Assembly: GCF_037893185.1 (NCBI RefSeq)
Contig: NZ_CP140772.1
Coordinates: forward strand, 6,936,001 to 7,000,000
Length of the DNA stretch: 64,000 nt
Direction: 5' to 3'
DNA from: Chitinophaga sp. 180180018-3
GTDB lineage: Bacteria > Bacteroidota > Bacteroidia > Chitinophagales > Chitinophagaceae
The notes beneath the pieces are model-generated. The model had not been told where the DNA came from, did no database searches, and worked only from the letters and a program-made list of their open reading frames with translations. The translations under genes and the position numbers were made by a program. Of this stretch, positions 45,126 through 53,920 are shown one piece after another; position 1 is the first letter of the stretch; each line of letters begins with the position of its first letter.

Positions 45126-45214
45126 TTAAGCCCCTTTCTTCCAAAAAAATTATTTTCTTCCATAGGGGTAACTGTTTCTATAGACGTCATTTTTTCAGAG
45201 TAAGTATCTGTAAA

Positions 45215-45970
45215 ATGAAATTTATGAAGAAACAGGTCATTATTACGTATACCAGCTTGAGTGTTGGATGGTTACTGTTGATGATAGCCATCTTCAGTAT
45301 CATATTATCCGGGTGTACCCGCGACAATATTACCGGATCCGGTAATATTGTTTCCGAAATCCGCCCTACCGGCCCTTTCACGGATGTGGAAGTATCCGGC
45401 CCATTTGAGGTACATCTGCTACAGGAAAATACCAGTGCAGTGGAATTAAGGGCAGAAGATAATATTATCGGGGCCATTGAAACCGGCATACACAACAATA
45501 GTTTATTTGTAAGGATGCGAAACAATGTGAATATCAGGCGCCATAAACCCATCAAAATCTATGTACACAACCCTATCTATCAACGGGTAAAGTTTGATGG
45601 TTCCGGATCATTGGATAATAAGGACACCTTACGTACTTCCCTTTTCAAATATGAACTGAATGGCGATTCCGATGCCAGTCTGTTGCTGGCGGCCAACGAC
45701 CTGAACACTACCATCAACGGGTCCGGTAATATTGCGTTAAAAGGCAGTGCCAATAGCATCGACAGCGACATCAATGGCGACGGCAACATTGCGGCAATAA
45801 ATATGGAAGTGCAGAATGCCAATATCACTATCCGTGGATCCGGAGAACACACTATACTGGTCAGGAAACACCTGGATGCCCGTATCTATGGCAGTGGTAA
45901 TATTTATTATTCAGGGAATCCGGGAATAACACTGGATGTGAAAGGATCCGGGCATGTTATCAAACAATAA
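45215..45970 (+). CDS. Head-GIN domain (DUF2807) lipoprotein-like adhesin
   Basis: 251 residues (the start could also be the Met at 45224). A signal segment leads to the lipobox-like LSGC (Cys33, IFSIILSGCTRD). The mature part is a right-handed beta-helix built of repeated Gly-Ser-Gly turns: ITGSGNIVSEIRP at the start (the GIN head motif), FDGSGSLDN, INGSGNIAL, INGDGNIAA, IRGSGEH, IYGSGNIYY, VKGSGHV. Such proteins are surface or periplasmic in Bacteroidota; binding role unknown. Confidence 0.92.
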   Translation: MKFMKKQVIITYTSLSVGWLLLMIAIFSIILSGCTRDNITGSGNIVSEIRPTGPFTDVEVSGPFEVHLLQENTSAVELRAEDNIIGAIETGIHNNSLFVRMRNNVNIRRHKPIKIYVHNPIYQRVKFDGSGSLDNKDTLRTSLFKYELNGDSDASLLLAANDLNTTINGSGNIALKGSANSIDSDINGDGNIAAINMEVQNANITIRGSGEHTILVRKHLDARIYGSGNIYYSGNPGITLDVKGSGHVIKQ

Positions 45971-46011
45971 TTTCGTATATCCTCGACTGTTATACTGTCT
46001 GTGTTTATATT

Positions 46012-46043
46012 AAAAAGGCCCCCGCATTTGCGGAGGCCTTTTT
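46012..46043. terminator. Bidirectional terminator between converging genes
   Basis: 15-base arms 46012-46026 and 46029-46043 (AAAAAGGCCCCCGCA, one mismatch) with A and T runs at the ends, serving the head-GIN gene and the 2H phosphoesterase gene. Confidence 0.9.
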
Positions 46044-46065
46044 TTATAATGTAAGGGCGCCATTA

Positions 46066-47505
46066 TCAGGCTCCACCCAGTTTGCATTTCTGCAATACTT
46101 CCCATGACTTGCCATTATGACGAAGGAAGTAGAGGTTATTTACCTTAAAGGTTGCCTCGTATTCCTTGTTCTCATACTCGGGCCATGCCTTGTTGAACTG
46201 TTCGTCGGTCAGGTCTTTGAAAGCAACAGTAACGTGTGGTGTAAATCCGGTACGCGCCAGCATAGTACTGAATCCGAATTCCTTACGCAGGAAGTTGATC
46301 AGCTGACGGTGCATAGCAGACATGGTTTCACTTTTTTCCACGTTAATGAACAGCACACGGTTCTGTTTGTTCGGGAAGGTACCGAATCCTTTCAGGGACA
46401 CTTCGAAAGGTGCCTGTGTTTTTGCGAAGTCGGTGAGTTCATCACAAAAAGCTTTTTCGAGTGCCGGATCAGCAGTAAAAGGTACCTGCAGGGTAATATG
46501 CGGCAATACTTTCAATGCGTACATTGGGCCGTACTGCTCAGCGAATTCCTGCTTGATCTTTATGATTTCTTTACCCACTTCTGCTGTTGGCAGCAGGGCG
46601 ATAAAGTAAATTTTATTATCTGGTTTAGGCTCGAAGGGTCGGGGGCTTCTTCGCATGTTGCCGCCGCCACGGGGACCGCCGCCACCACGATTGTAGCCTC
46701 CACCACCGCCGCCGCGATTGTAGCCGCCGCCACCACCACCACGGTTGTAGCCTCCACCGCCACCACCGCGATTGTAGCCACCGCCACCACCGCCGTCACG
46801 GTTGTAACCACCACCACCGCCACCGCGATCGTAGCCTCCACCACCGCCGCCACGGTTGTATCCACCACCGCCACCGCGGTCGTATCCACCACCGCCACCA
46901 CGGTCGTAGCCACCACCACCGCTGCCGCGATCGTAGCCTCCACCACCGCTACCACGGTCGTATCCACCACCACCGCCGCGATCGTAACCACCACCACCGC
47001 TGCCGCCGCGGTCGTAACCACCACCGCCGCCGCGATCGTAGCCTCCACCACCGCTACCGCGGTCGTAACCACCACCGCCACCGCGATCGTAGCCTCCACC
47101 GCCTTCACGGTTGTAACCACCACCGCCACCGCGATCGTAGCCTCCACCGCCGCCACGGTCGTAACCACCACCACCGCGATTGTAGCCACCGCCACCACCG
47201 CCGCGATCGTAACCACCACCGCCGCTGCGATCGTAACCGCCGCCGCTGTTATAGCTATCACGATTAAAATTACCACCACCGCCGCGGTCATAGCCGCCAT
47301 CGCGATTGTAGTCACGCGGACGATATCCGCCTTCTCGATTGTAACCAGTGCGCTCTTCAGAGCCACTGTTGTAGTCGGGTTTACCGCCCTCCCGCTCGTT
47401 ATTTAAATTGGGTTTGTCATCGCCTTTCTCCTTATTGGGATCATTCTCTTTGTTGGTATCAGAAGAGTAAGGCCTGCGGGGGCGTTCGTTTCTCTCAAAA
47501 TTCAT
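46066..47505 (-). CDS. 2H phosphoesterase / 2'-5' RNA ligase-like protein with a long Gly-rich YDR/YNR repeat tail
   Basis: 479 residues. Residues 1-90 are charged and disordered (Asn, Arg, Glu, Lys). Residues 91 to about 275 are 22 repeats of Y(D/N)R followed by 4 to 8 mostly Gly residues. Residues 297-479 form a 2H domain with both catalytic motifs: His336-Ile-Thr-Leu (LPHITLQ) and His424-Val-Thr-Val (TPHVTVA). The family cuts or joins 2',5' phosphodiesters or opens cyclic phosphates, in RNA or small nucleotides. The tail resembles eukaryotic RGG/FG-type low-complexity RNA-binding regions. It starts 9 bp after the kynureninase gene, so the two are co-transcribed. Confidence 0.9.
   Translation of the reverse strand: MNFERNERPRRPYSSDTNKENDPNKEKGDDKPNLNNEREGGKPDYNSGSEERTGYNREGGYRPRDYNRDGGYDRGGGGNFNRDSYNSGGGYDRSGGGGYDRGGGGGGYNRGGGGYDRGGGGGYDRGGGGGYNREGGGGYDRGGGGGYDRGSGGGGYDRGGGGGYDRGGSGGGGYDRGGGGGYDRGSGGGGYDRGSGGGGYDRGGGGGYDRGGGGGYNRGGGGGGYDRGGGGGGYNRDGGGGGGYNRGGGGGGYNRGGGGGGYNRGGGGGGYNRGGGGPRGGGNMRRSPRPFEPKPDNKIYFIALLPTAEVGKEIIKIKQEFAEQYGPMYALKVLPHITLQVPFTADPALEKAFCDELTDFAKTQAPFEVSLKGFGTFPNKQNRVLFINVEKSETMSAMHRQLINFLRKEFGFSTMLARTGFTPHVTVAFKDLTDEQFNKAWPEYENKEYEATFKVNNLYFLRHNGKSWEVLQKCKLGGA
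46660..47235 (-). repeat. Tandem repeat (minisatellite) coding the Gly-rich tail
   Basis: About 22 tandem units of 21 to 30 bases coding Y(D/N)R(G/S)n. Units differ by one or a few codons, with third-base changes in Gly codons and Ser, Asp or Glu interruptions, so the array was diversified by point change as well as unequal duplication. Frames on other strands through this array are long only because of the repeat. Expected to vary in copy number between strains. Confidence 0.9.
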
Positions 47506-47514
47506 CTTACTTAA

Positions 47515-48783
47515 TTAAGCGTTTGAAGCAATATTAGCTATGATTTCATAAAAATGAAATACGTCCTGATAGGTGTTATACATAGGTGCCGGTGCCACCC
47601 TGATAACCCCAGGCTCTCTCCAATCAACGATTATACCAGCATTGGTCATCCGTTGATGTATCTCTTTACCTTTTTCTTTAAACAGTAAAGAAAGCTGAGC
47701 GCCTCGTTCATTACAATTTTCCGGTGTTATGATCTGAAAATTTATGCCTTTCAACTGTTTCAGCAGGAACTCCAGATAATTGGTCATTCCGATGCTTTTG
47801 CTACGTAAAGCGCCGATACCGGCCGCTTCAAATAATTCCAGGGATGCTTTCAGGCTAACCATGTTAAACACCTGAGCGGTGCTTTGTTGCCATCCTTCAG
47901 CTTCTTTTTTTGGCACAAATCCTTTTTCCATTTTAAAACGTGCACTCTCTTCATTGCCCCACCAGCCTCCCAGCCTCATAAATTGCCGGTTGCTGGCATG
48001 TTTTTCATGCACAAATGCGCCTCCTACCGCGCCGGGACCTCCATTCAGGTACTTATAAGAGCACCAAACGGCAAAATCTACATCCCAGTTGTGCAACTCT
48101 ACCGGTATATTTCCAGCTACATGCGCCAGGTCGAAACCAGCATATGCGCCTGCCTTATGGGCTGCGGCTGTAATAGCAGGTATATCAAAAAACTGTCCGG
48201 TATAGTAATTAATACCTCCAAATAAAACTAATGCTAAGCTATCACTTTCCCTGTAAATAACCTCTAAAATATCTTCTAATCTTATCAAATGTTCTCCAGG
48301 CCTGGGAGAAACCTCTATAATAGCTGTTTCCGGATCATAACCATGGAACTTTACCTGGGTTTCAACTGCATATTGATCACTCGGGAAAGCTCCCGTTTCC
48401 ATTAACACTTTAAACCGTTGTTTGTTTGGACGGTAAAAACTAAGCATCATCAGGTGCAGGTTCACCGTAAGCGTATTCATTATTGTCAATTCCTCCCTGC
48501 TGGCTCCCATTATAGCCGCTAACGGCTTACTGCAATACTGCTGATAATATAACCAGGGATTCTTTGCGGCCCAATAGCCTTCTACCGCACATTGCTGCCA
48601 GTCCGTCAACTCCTGTTCTATAGCTCCTTTTACATTTCTGGGTTGTAATCCAAGTGAGTTGCCACAAAAATAAATAGCATCCTTGCCATCACGTTGTGGA
48701 AAATAAAACTGTTCTCTGAATTTATATAACGGTTCCTGCTGGTCCCTCTCTTTAGCATATGCTAATGACGCTACGTACTCCAT
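47515..48783 (-). CDS. kynU: Kynureninase
   Basis: 422 residues; pyridoxal-phosphate enzyme that splits kynurenine or 3-hydroxykynurenine to (3-hydroxy)anthranilate and alanine. The PLP lysine is Lys244 in WCSYKYLNGGPG; FCGNSLGLQP, GAFPSDQYA, GFDLAHVAGN and the C-terminal RVAPAPMYNTYQDV are conserved. Full length. Tryptophan dioxygenase and kynurenine formamidase genes are not in the window. It is the first gene of a two-gene unit with the 2H protein, with a 405-bp upstream gap. Confidence 0.96.
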   Translation of the reverse strand: MEYVASLAYAKERDQQEPLYKFREQFYFPQRDGKDAIYFCGNSLGLQPRNVKGAIEQELTDWQQCAVEGYWAAKNPWLYYQQYCSKPLAAIMGASREELTIMNTLTVNLHLMMLSFYRPNKQRFKVLMETGAFPSDQYAVETQVKFHGYDPETAIIEVSPRPGEHLIRLEDILEVIYRESDSLALVLFGGINYYTGQFFDIPAITAAAHKAGAYAGFDLAHVAGNIPVELHNWDVDFAVWCSYKYLNGGPGAVGGAFVHEKHASNRQFMRLGGWWGNEESARFKMEKGFVPKKEAEGWQQSTAQVFNMVSLKASLELFEAAGIGALRSKSIGMTNYLEFLLKQLKGINFQIITPENCNERGAQLSLLFKEKGKEIHQRMTNAGIIVDWREPGVIRVAPAPMYNTYQDVFHFYEIIANIASNA

Positions 48784-48920
48784 GGTCTTCCAATCTTTCG
48801 CCTTAGTATTCGTGTTCTTTCAACATCAACTCTTAATGGCGGTTAGCTATTGTTGTCAAGAAAGCTGTGCCCGTGTATCTTATTTCTCTGATTTCATTTT
48901 ACAGGCTAAATGGCCTTAAA

Positions 48921-48934
48921 CTGTTTCTAAACAG
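48921..48934. promoter_or_regulatory. Short palindrome upstream of kynU
   Basis: CTGTTT-CT-AAACAG, a perfect 6-bp inverted repeat, 138 bp before the kynU start. Could be an operator; no partner regulator gene is nearby. Confidence 0.25.
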
Positions 48935-49124
48935 ACTGTCTTATCTTAAATAATACATTATTTCATCATATGGCATATAAGGCTAAGGCTATATATGGCT
49001 AGTAACGCGTCTGAACTGTCTGAGGGGTCAAAAGTAATAAAGGCTATTCAAATGCCACTCATTCTAAATGTTAAAATTTGTTAATGACGGAAAAAAGATT
49101 ACCGACCACAATATACAAAAAAAA

Positions 49125-49148
49125 TCCGTCCCGAGGAATCGGGACGGA
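49125..49148 (-). terminator. Terminator of the RND efflux operon
   Basis: TCCGTCCCG (49125-49133) pairs with CGGGACGGA (49140-49148); on the minus strand eight T residues follow. Confidence 0.88.
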
Positions 49149-49188
49149 GACTGTTAACCTACAACTGTTACACTGTATTGAAAAAAAC

Positions 49189-52100
49189 TTAATTAACGAC
49201 CACCCTGTCTACTTTTTTCCCGTAAACCGGCTCGTCTTCATTTACCTCAGGTTTTGGAAAAAAGTCATAGGGTTTGGGCGATATGTACCTGGGATCATGC
49301 AGTTTCCGCACTTCATCCCGGTTCAGGAATAATTTCAGGATCAGTACCAAAAACGGCACATATTTCAGGTTCCGCGGGAACTGGTAGCGATCCAGCACGT
49401 CGATGGAGCGCTTGTTCATCGCATACATTACCGGCACCAGGATCAGTGTGAGGAAAGTCGCAAACACCAGACCGAATACCATTGTCCACGCCAATGGCCC
49501 CCAGAATGCCACGTTATCACCTCCGAAGAATATATGAGGATTGAACTCGCTAAACAGCGCCGCAAAATCGATATTCAGCCCTACTGCCAGCGGGATCAGG
49601 CCCAATATTGCTGCGATAGCGGTTAACAGTACCGGTGTCATACGGGTGCGGCCGGCTTCCACCACTGCGTCATACACCGGTGTATCCTGCTGGATCAGCA
49701 AATCCGTAAACTCCACCAATACGATACCATTTCGCACCACTATACCAGCCAGTGCCATGATACCCACGCCAGTCATTACAATCGAAATAGCCATACCAAA
49801 GATGGAGAAGCCCAGGAACACCCCGATAATACTGAACAGGATTTCCATAAAGATGATCATCGGCCTGCCAATAGAGTTGAACTGGGTTACCATAATCATC
49901 AGGATCAGGCCAAACGCACCTACCATTGCCATCAACAGGAAGTTCATGGTTTCCTGCTGATCTTCCTGCTCACCCGTCATTTTGATAGTTACAGAACCGG
50001 GATGAGTAAAGTCTTTCATCGCATTCTGGATATTCTGCACCACTTCATTTGTGTTGAATCCTGTCAACACATTGGAATACAGGGTGATAACCCGTTTCTG
50101 ATCAATGCGCCGGATGCCTGCGTAGGTATTGGAGTAGTGAATATCCGCCACAGACGACAGTGGTACCTGCCTTACTACCCCGCCCATATTCATGTCGCGG
50201 TACACCAGGTTGAGGTTCATCAGGTTATTGATATTATTGCGCTGATCTTCGTTCAGTCTCACCATGATCTTATACTCGTCCTTGGCATCGCGGATTTTGG
50301 AGGCTTCGGCGCCGAATAATGCAGCACGAAGCGTTCCGCCGATCTGCCGGGTAGAGATGCCTTCAGCATTAGCTCTCTCCCTGTCGATGTTCACTACTAT
50401 CTCCGGCTTGTTATCTTCAAAATCACTCTTCAGTTCTTCCACGCCACCGATCTGCAGGGAGTCCAGGTAACGTTTAAGCCTAAACGAAGAGCTGGTCAGT
50501 TCATCGAAGTTATCACCGGATATCTCGATATTGATTGGTTTACCCGTTGGAGGGCCGCCCTGTTCCTGTTCCACAGTAATGTTGGTACCAGGGATACCTT
50601 TTACTGCCTGACGTATTTTATCGAGATATTGTACGGTTGATTGTCCTTTTCTGGCGCCGAACTCTACGAAGGCTACTGTCACCTTACCTTTCTGAGGCTG
50701 CGTGCTGAGGTCCATCTGCGACGGATCTCCGGCGCCTTTGGCCACATTGGAGATGATGGATTCCACGATCGGGTTATTGGCACCTACCACTTTGGTGATG
50801 CGATTTTCCACGATGCGGGTAATGGAATCAGTATACTTCTGATCTGCACCATTAGGCAGCTCTATATAAGTATAGATGAAGTTCGGATCTGCCTGTGGAA
50901 AGAACACTACTTTAGGATTACGGATGGCGGTAAGCATGATGCTGAAGATCAGCAGTACAAACGTACTGATCACAATCCACACCGGGCGCCAGCCAACGAG
51001 GCACCATTTCAGAACACGTTTGTAACGTTCCTGCACCCGGGGCCAGAAATTGTTCTGGAAGCGACGCGCCACACCGCCCAGCCAGAAACGTTCCAGCAGG
51101 ATCATCAGGTATACGAACACAACAAAGTTTCCTACTCCAAAACTGTTGGCGTAGCCAATCAGTGCTATAACGGCAAAGACTACACTGAGTATGGTGAATT
51201 TCCTGTCGAATTTTGGTTTGGGATGCTCTTCACCTTCATGCTGGTCCATGAAATCCACGGCGAACACGGGATTGATAATATAAGCCACTATAAGTGAAGC
51301 TCCCAGTGTAGTGATCAGTGTTACCGGCAGATAGAACATGAATTTGCCGATAACACCAGGCCAGAATAACAGCGGCACAAATGGCGCCAATACCGTCAGT
51401 GTTCCTGAGAATACCGGCAGGAACACCTCCCCCGCGGCTATCTTGGCAGCCTTGACGACTCCCAGTTCCTTTCGCTGATTATAGATACGGTGCACATTTT
51501 CGATCACCACAATCGCATCATCCACTACTATACCCAGTGCCAACAGGAAAGAAAAGAGCACCATCATATTTAGCGTGAACCCATACACCGGCATCAGCAG
51601 GAAGGCGATAAACATGGAGATAGGCACAGAAAGCGCCACAAAGATCGCGTTCACGGCTCCCATGAAAAACATGAGGATGAGCGTCACCAGCAGGAAGCCG
51701 ATAATGATGGTATTGATCAGATCGTGCAGGGTTACGCGGGTGGATTTAGACTGATCTGCTGTAACAGTTACTTCCAGATTTTTCGGGAAGTAGTTCTCTT
51801 TCATATCTTTCGTGATCTCGCGGATCTTATCGGAAGCATCGATCAGGTTCTTACCACTCTGTTTGATAACGTTCAGCGTGATTACATTCTTACCTCTCAG
51901 GCGGGCATAACTTTCCTGCTCCAGGAAGCCGTCGACCACCGTAGCTACATCTTTCAGATACACGGTAGCTCCAGACTGACCTCTCACAATGATATTGCCG
52001 ATACGTGAAGGATCCTTGTATTCTCCCTTTACGCTGAGTGTACGCTTCTGGCCATCCATTGCTACAAGTCCGCCGGAGATGGTGGCGTTCTCATTCTGGA

Positions 52101-52740
52101 TGGCAAGCACGATATCATCGAAGCTGATTCTCGCAGCATCCATCTTGTATTTATCGACATTGATCTGGATCTCACGTTCCAGTTCTCCAACGAGGTCGAC
52201 ACGGGTGATTTCATTCAGTGCTTCGATCCTGTCTTTCATATCATCCGCATACTTTTTCAGGGTCTGCAGATCGAAGTCTCCTGACAGGTTTACGTTCATG
52301 ATAGGAATCTGCGATACATCTATCTTCACAATCTGCGGCTCCTGTGTAAGGTTCTGTGGCAGATCTTTTTTAGCATCATCCACTTTTTCACGTACCCGCT
52401 GGCGGGCAGCTTCAATATCTTCATTGGCATTGAACTCGATCGTGATCGCAGAGAAATCCTGCATGGAAATACTCTTGATCTTCTTTACGCCGGAGATGCC
52501 ATTCAATTGCTTCTCGATAGGCTTGGTGATCGTGGTTTCCACATCCTCCGGAGATGTACCTGCATTAACGGTATTAATGTAGAACTGCGGGAACACTACT
52601 TCCGGAAACTGCTCTTTAGGCAGGTTAATATAAGAAATGATACCAGCCAATGCAATGATAATAGTAGCCACGTAAATGCTTACCTTATTATCAATGGCCC
52701 AACTGGTAGGCTTGAATTCTTTATGGAGATTATCTTGCAT
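49189..52740 (-). CDS. RND-family efflux pump, inner-membrane permease
   Basis: 1183 residues, longer than the usual ~1040. The proton relay Asp-Asp is present in LALGIVVDDAIVVIENVHR, and FFPQADPNFIYTYIELPNG opens the second porter half. The MexB/AcrB plan of twelve membrane helices is kept, but about 70 residues (498-570) between helices 6 and 7 add two more hydrophobic stretches (FTILSVVFAVIALIGYAN and FVVFVYLMILLERFWL). The C terminus is a charged tail of ~60 residues ending KKVDRVVVN. Substrates (drugs, detergents, lipids) are not predictable. Last gene of the tetR operon, 29 bp after the adaptor gene. Confidence 0.94.
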   Translation of the reverse strand: MQDNLHKEFKPTSWAIDNKVSIYVATIIIALAGIISYINLPKEQFPEVVFPQFYINTVNAGTSPEDVETTITKPIEKQLNGISGVKKIKSISMQDFSAITIEFNANEDIEAARQRVREKVDDAKKDLPQNLTQEPQIVKIDVSQIPIMNVNLSGDFDLQTLKKYADDMKDRIEALNEITRVDLVGELEREIQINVDKYKMDAARISFDDIVLAIQNENATISGGLVAMDGQKRTLSVKGEYKDPSRIGNIIVRGQSGATVYLKDVATVVDGFLEQESYARLRGKNVITLNVIKQSGKNLIDASDKIREITKDMKENYFPKNLEVTVTADQSKSTRVTLHDLINTIIIGFLLVTLILMFFMGAVNAIFVALSVPISMFIAFLLMPVYGFTLNMMVLFSFLLALGIVVDDAIVVIENVHRIYNQRKELGVVKAAKIAAGEVFLPVFSGTLTVLAPFVPLLFWPGVIGKFMFYLPVTLITTLGASLIVAYIINPVFAVDFMDQHEGEEHPKPKFDRKFTILSVVFAVIALIGYANSFGVGNFVVFVYLMILLERFWLGGVARRFQNNFWPRVQERYKRVLKWCLVGWRPVWIVISTFVLLIFSIMLTAIRNPKVVFFPQADPNFIYTYIELPNGADQKYTDSITRIVENRITKVVGANNPIVESIISNVAKGAGDPSQMDLSTQPQKGKVTVAFVEFGARKGQSTVQYLDKIRQAVKGIPGTNITVEQEQGGPPTGKPINIEISGDNFDELTSSSFRLKRYLDSLQIGGVEELKSDFEDNKPEIVVNIDRERANAEGISTRQIGGTLRAALFGAEASKIRDAKDEYKIMVRLNEDQRNNINNLMNLNLVYRDMNMGGVVRQVPLSSVADIHYSNTYAGIRRIDQKRVITLYSNVLTGFNTNEVVQNIQNAMKDFTHPGSVTIKMTGEQEDQQETMNFLLMAMVGAFGLILMIMVTQFNSIGRPMIIFMEILFSIIGVFLGFSIFGMAISIVMTGVGIMALAGIVVRNGIVLVEFTDLLIQQDTPVYDAVVEAGRTRMTPVLLTAIAAILGLIPLAVGLNIDFAALFSEFNPHIFFGGDNVAFWGPLAWTMVFGLVFATFLTLILVPVMYAMNKRSIDVLDRYQFPRNLKYVPFLVLILKLFLNRDEVRKLHDPRYISPKPYDFFPKPEVNEDEPVYGKKVDRVVVN

Positions 52741-52769
52741 ACACTTGGTTTTAGCTGATAAAAGCAGCT

Positions 52770-53885
52770 TTATAATTTAATCAGGTCGTTGTCATTCAGC
52801 CCCTGAAAACCAGTAGTAATAATTCTATCACCCTTTGTCAGTCCGCTTTTGATCTCTGCCTTATCATTATAGGTATGACCCAGTTCAATTGTTTTACGTT
52901 GTGCTACCATTTTACCGTTAGCATTCTGTGCTACCATCACGTAGGGCTTACCGGAGGTGTACTGGATAACGCCTACAGGTATTACCACCGCATCCTTCGC
53001 GGTATAGTCAACAATGCGCATATGAGCGATCATATTCGGGCGCAGTGCATTGTCGGCTTTCATGGGTACTTCTACCCTTATTGTACGGCTGAGCGGATCG
53101 ATGGTTCTGGAAGCAAAAGCAACAGTGGCCCGCATCTGGCGATTAATATCCGGGAAGACGATATCTACCTGATCTCCTTCTTTCACACGGCCTGCATAGG
53201 CTTCAGCGATATTCGCAGTTACCTTCAGGTTGCTGGCATTTACAACGCGGAATGCGGGAGCGCCGGGTGCAGCATTGTCGCCTAGTTTAGCGATCACCGC
53301 ATCCACCGTACCGCTGATGGGTGCAATGATGCGGGTTTGTGACATCTGATCCTGCAGTGTAGCCATTTTCCTTTCGAGACCTTCTTTCTGATTCTTAGCA
53401 TTGAGATATTGTACTTCAGAACCGATTTGCTGAGACCAGAGGTTCTTTTGTTTTTCGAAGAGTGTATTGGCAAGGTCCATCTGGGTGCGGAGTTCAGCCA
53501 TATTAGCTTTCAGCACCTGATCATCCACCTGTGCCAGGGTTTGCCCCTGTTTTACCTGTTGTCCTTCTTTCACATAGATAGCAGTGATAACACCGGGAAC
53601 ACGGGCAGATACATTCACATTTTCTCTTGCGTCCACGCTTCCCTGTACATCTATGAAATGTTCAAACAAAGTATCGTTTATCATAGTCACTGTCACATCT
53701 TTCATCTTCTGTACAGTATCCTTCACCCCTAATTCCTTTTCCAGGTCAGCGATCTTCTTGTCGATATTTTCCTTGTCAGTTTTCAGCTGCTTGAGCTGGG
53801 CAGCTTTATTGCCGCCACCGCCGCCGCAGGCAGCCAGTAAAAGCGTAAGGACGGGGATCAGTAAAGAATATCTTTTAGTTGTCAT
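52770..53885 (-). CDS. RND efflux periplasmic adaptor (membrane fusion protein)
   Basis: 371 residues. Lipobox LLAAC (Cys20) anchors it to the inner membrane. An early coiled coil (about 28-60, AAQLKQLKTDKENIDKKIADL) comes before the lipoyl/HlyD core: VDARENVNVSARVPGVITAIYVKEGQQVKQGQTLAQVDD, then the hairpin (about 120-180), SGTVDAVIAKLGDNAAPG and the beta-barrel domain (PDINRQMRATVAFASRTID). It joins the pump to the TolC duct. The extra N-terminal coiled coil is seen in several Bacteroidota adaptors. 35 bp after the TolC gene. Confidence 0.95.
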   Translation of the reverse strand: MTTKRYSLLIPVLTLLLAACGGGGGNKAAQLKQLKTDKENIDKKIADLEKELGVKDTVQKMKDVTVTMINDTLFEHFIDVQGSVDARENVNVSARVPGVITAIYVKEGQQVKQGQTLAQVDDQVLKANMAELRTQMDLANTLFEKQKNLWSQQIGSEVQYLNAKNQKEGLERKMATLQDQMSQTRIIAPISGTVDAVIAKLGDNAAPGAPAFRVVNASNLKVTANIAEAYAGRVKEGDQVDIVFPDINRQMRATVAFASRTIDPLSRTIRVEVPMKADNALRPNMIAHMRIVDYTAKDAVVIPVGVIQYTSGKPYVMVAQNANGKMVAQRKTIELGHTYNDKAEIKSGLTKGDRIITTGFQGLNDNDLIKL

Positions 53886-53920
53886 GTTATGAGTAGTGAA
53901 TGGTGATTGTAATGATTAAG

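Larger units (their letters stand above)
48784..49188. other. Intergenic region between kynU and the RND pump gene
   Basis: No credible reading frame in 405 bp. It contains the kynU upstream region (no clear TAnnTTTG box found), a palindrome CTGTTTCTAAACAG at 48921-48934, an AT-rich stretch with repeated GGCT words around 48981-49012, and the pump operon terminator. Confidence 0.6.

Noticed and set aside
46660..47235. CRISPR-like regular repeats
   Set aside because: The units are coding repeats with no unique spacers of constant length, in frame with a protein, and there are no cas genes.
46117..47406. Long plus-strand frame (429 residues, rich in Thr, Val, Ala) over the 2H gene, and another minus frame at 46560-47366
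   Set aside because: Both are shadows of the Gly codon repeat: a GGN-rich array gives stop-free Ala/Val/Thr/Ile strings in other frames. No start context, domain or sensible composition.
50641..51297. 218-residue plus-strand frame opposite the RND pump
   Set aside because: Antisense shadow of a complete pump gene with conserved motifs.
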